The notes under the pieces: model-generated | What the model was told of the DNA's origin: nothing | The model's database searches: none | Seen by the model: only the letters and a program-made list of their open reading frames with translations | Translations under genes and position numbers: made by a program | Assembly: GCF_000426705.1 (NCBI RefSeq) | Contig: NZ_KE384557.1 | Coordinates: forward strand, 199,758 to 263,757 | From: Spirochaeta cellobiosiphila DSM 17781 | GTDB taxonomy: Bacteria > Spirochaetota > Spirochaetia > DSM-17781 | DNA: 64,000 nucleotides | Direction of reading: 5' to 3' | Shown: positions 63,157-64,000 of the stretch, piece by piece | Numbering within the stretch: the first letter of the stretch is position 1 | Layout of the letters: each line of letters opens with the position of its first letter

Positions 63157-64000
63157 TATTTGCTCTTCTTATGTTAGGCCCTTGTTTATGGTCTATAGAT
63201 TTTGATTATAATTTTAATGAAACAACCTTGGTCGTTGGTGAGCGTCTAAAGCTAGAGCTGACAATCCCCCATGACAAGGCTTCTGATATCATTGCTGATG
63301 AACCACCCACTCCAGACGGGCTTAGGTTGTACTATGGTCCTGACATGCGTCCTCGTACTAGGACTGATGAAAAAGGCGAGTTGGAAAAGTATGTTCTCAT
63401 TGTTTATGAATACAGAACTACTAAGAAAGGTGTTATAAATTTAGGTACTTTTCATTTCCATTTACGTGAAGGGGGTGAGGAATTTTCAACAACCCCAGAA
63501 GAGTTTATTTTGTTGGATAGGGACGAACGGAATTTATCTTATCCTATTGATGCTCAATGGGTATTGCCTGATGGGCGATATTACGAGAATCAATCCATTC
63601 CTGTTACACTGGAAGTGACCGGTGCCGGCCAAATGGCTTTTCCCACCAAAATCGATGTAAGTTCTCCTACAGGTGCTGTCTTTCAGGATATATCAGCATA
63701 CAGTGGTATCCAGACTATTCGTCATAAACGGGGACAGGCCTATAACATTCCTGCTGCCACTTACATGCTTAATCCTACTCGGTCTGGGCAAATACTATTA
63801 GACAGAGCCCGTGTTGATATCTTAGGAGTGAGACGAACAACCGATAGGGTTGTATTGAATATTCTTCCTCTCCCCAGTCAAGTAGCCAATACCAGAGCCA
63901 TTGGGCGTTTTGAACAAGAGTATGAATTAGCAACACCAGAAATATCAGAGGGTGGGGAAATCCTTCTTACCATAGCTATCAAAGGGACTGGAAATCTGTA
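63129..64000 (+). CDS. batD: BatD-like protein, incomplete at the right edge
   Basis: The frame is open from ATG 63129 to the window end (about 290 residues). A signal peptide of about 20 residues (LVIFALLMLGPCLWS) then Ig-like domains: FNETTLVVGERLKLELTI, YGPDMRPRTRTDEKGELEKY and FVLEVTG-like strands such as IPVTLEVTGAGQMAF. BatD proteins are large periplasmic, membrane-attached oxygen-tolerance proteins. The C-terminal membrane segment lies outside the window. Confidence 0.8.
   Translation, partial: MGRKRSGLVIFALLMLGPCLWSIDFDYNFNETTLVVGERLKLELTIPHDKASDIIADEPPTPDGLRLYYGPDMRPRTRTDEKGELEKYVLIVYEYRTTKKGVINLGTFHFHLREGGEEFSTTPEEFILLDRDERNLSYPIDAQWVLPDGRYYENQSIPVTLEVTGAGQMAFPTKIDVSSPTGAVFQDISAYSGIQTIRHKRGQAYNIPAATYMLNPTRSGQILLDRARVDILGVRRTTDRVVLNILPLPSQVANTRAIGRFEQEYELATPEISEGGEILLTIAIKGTGNL

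Overview
The window looks like chromosome from a low-GC, free-living or host-associated spirochaete. The evidence is indirect: plastic spirochaete-type lipoboxes, a complete moxR/DUF58/Bat cluster, a hemerythrin-tailed chemotaxis receptor, many secreted proteins with discoidin-like ends, and attC-like cassettes of the kind known from Treponema. No rRNA or tRNA gene was seen, so the genus cannot be fixed.

Region 1 (1-14,800) is very AT-rich and is a graveyard of Rhs material. Four broken copies of the Rhs core tip (1-902, 6266-7206, 10954-11753, 13584-13948) lead into four different C-terminal (CT) modules, and an orphan CT lies at 9271-9751. Each CT is followed, usually with overlap or direct abutment, by a candidate immunity gene. 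Two CTs are homologous and carry a caspase-like His/Cys signature. One resembles a PD-(D/E)XK nuclease. Most candidate immunity proteins have signal peptides; the partner of the nuclease-like CT does not. Pieces of IS66, IS30, IS3 and IS4 elements are scattered among them.

Region 2 (14,800-30,000) is ordinary coding sequence in operons. It holds two lipoproteins, a MarR/MATE pair, a membrane-anchored domain-permuted GH3 glycosidase next to an Agr/LytTR-type two-component system, a polyamine-type ABC operon containing an MTA/SAH-deaminase-like amidohydrolase, and a PhzF/radical SAM pair.

Region 3 (30,000-39,200) is accessory. A tyrosine-recombinase N-terminal remnant faces away from a short array of attC-like sites carrying small, mostly decayed genes (an integron-like cassette cluster). 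It is followed by a CPBP protease, a LUD-protein/C39-like/M23 peptidase segment that has been partly duplicated, and a frameshifted PD-(D/E)XK nuclease gene.

Region 4 (39,200-64,000) is largely intact. It holds a TPR/DUF2314-like protein, the hemerythrin chemotaxis receptor, and an odd four-gene cluster (DUF1858-plus-binding-protein, HypB-like GTPase, ABC ATPase without permease, zinc-ribbon protein). It continues with paired secreted paralogues, a REC-PAS-GGDEF-EAL regulator with a histidine kinase, era, clpP, purC, a secreted endonuclease/phosphatase-like lipoprotein, argJ, and the moxR-DUF58-Bat operon, which runs off the right edge inside batD.
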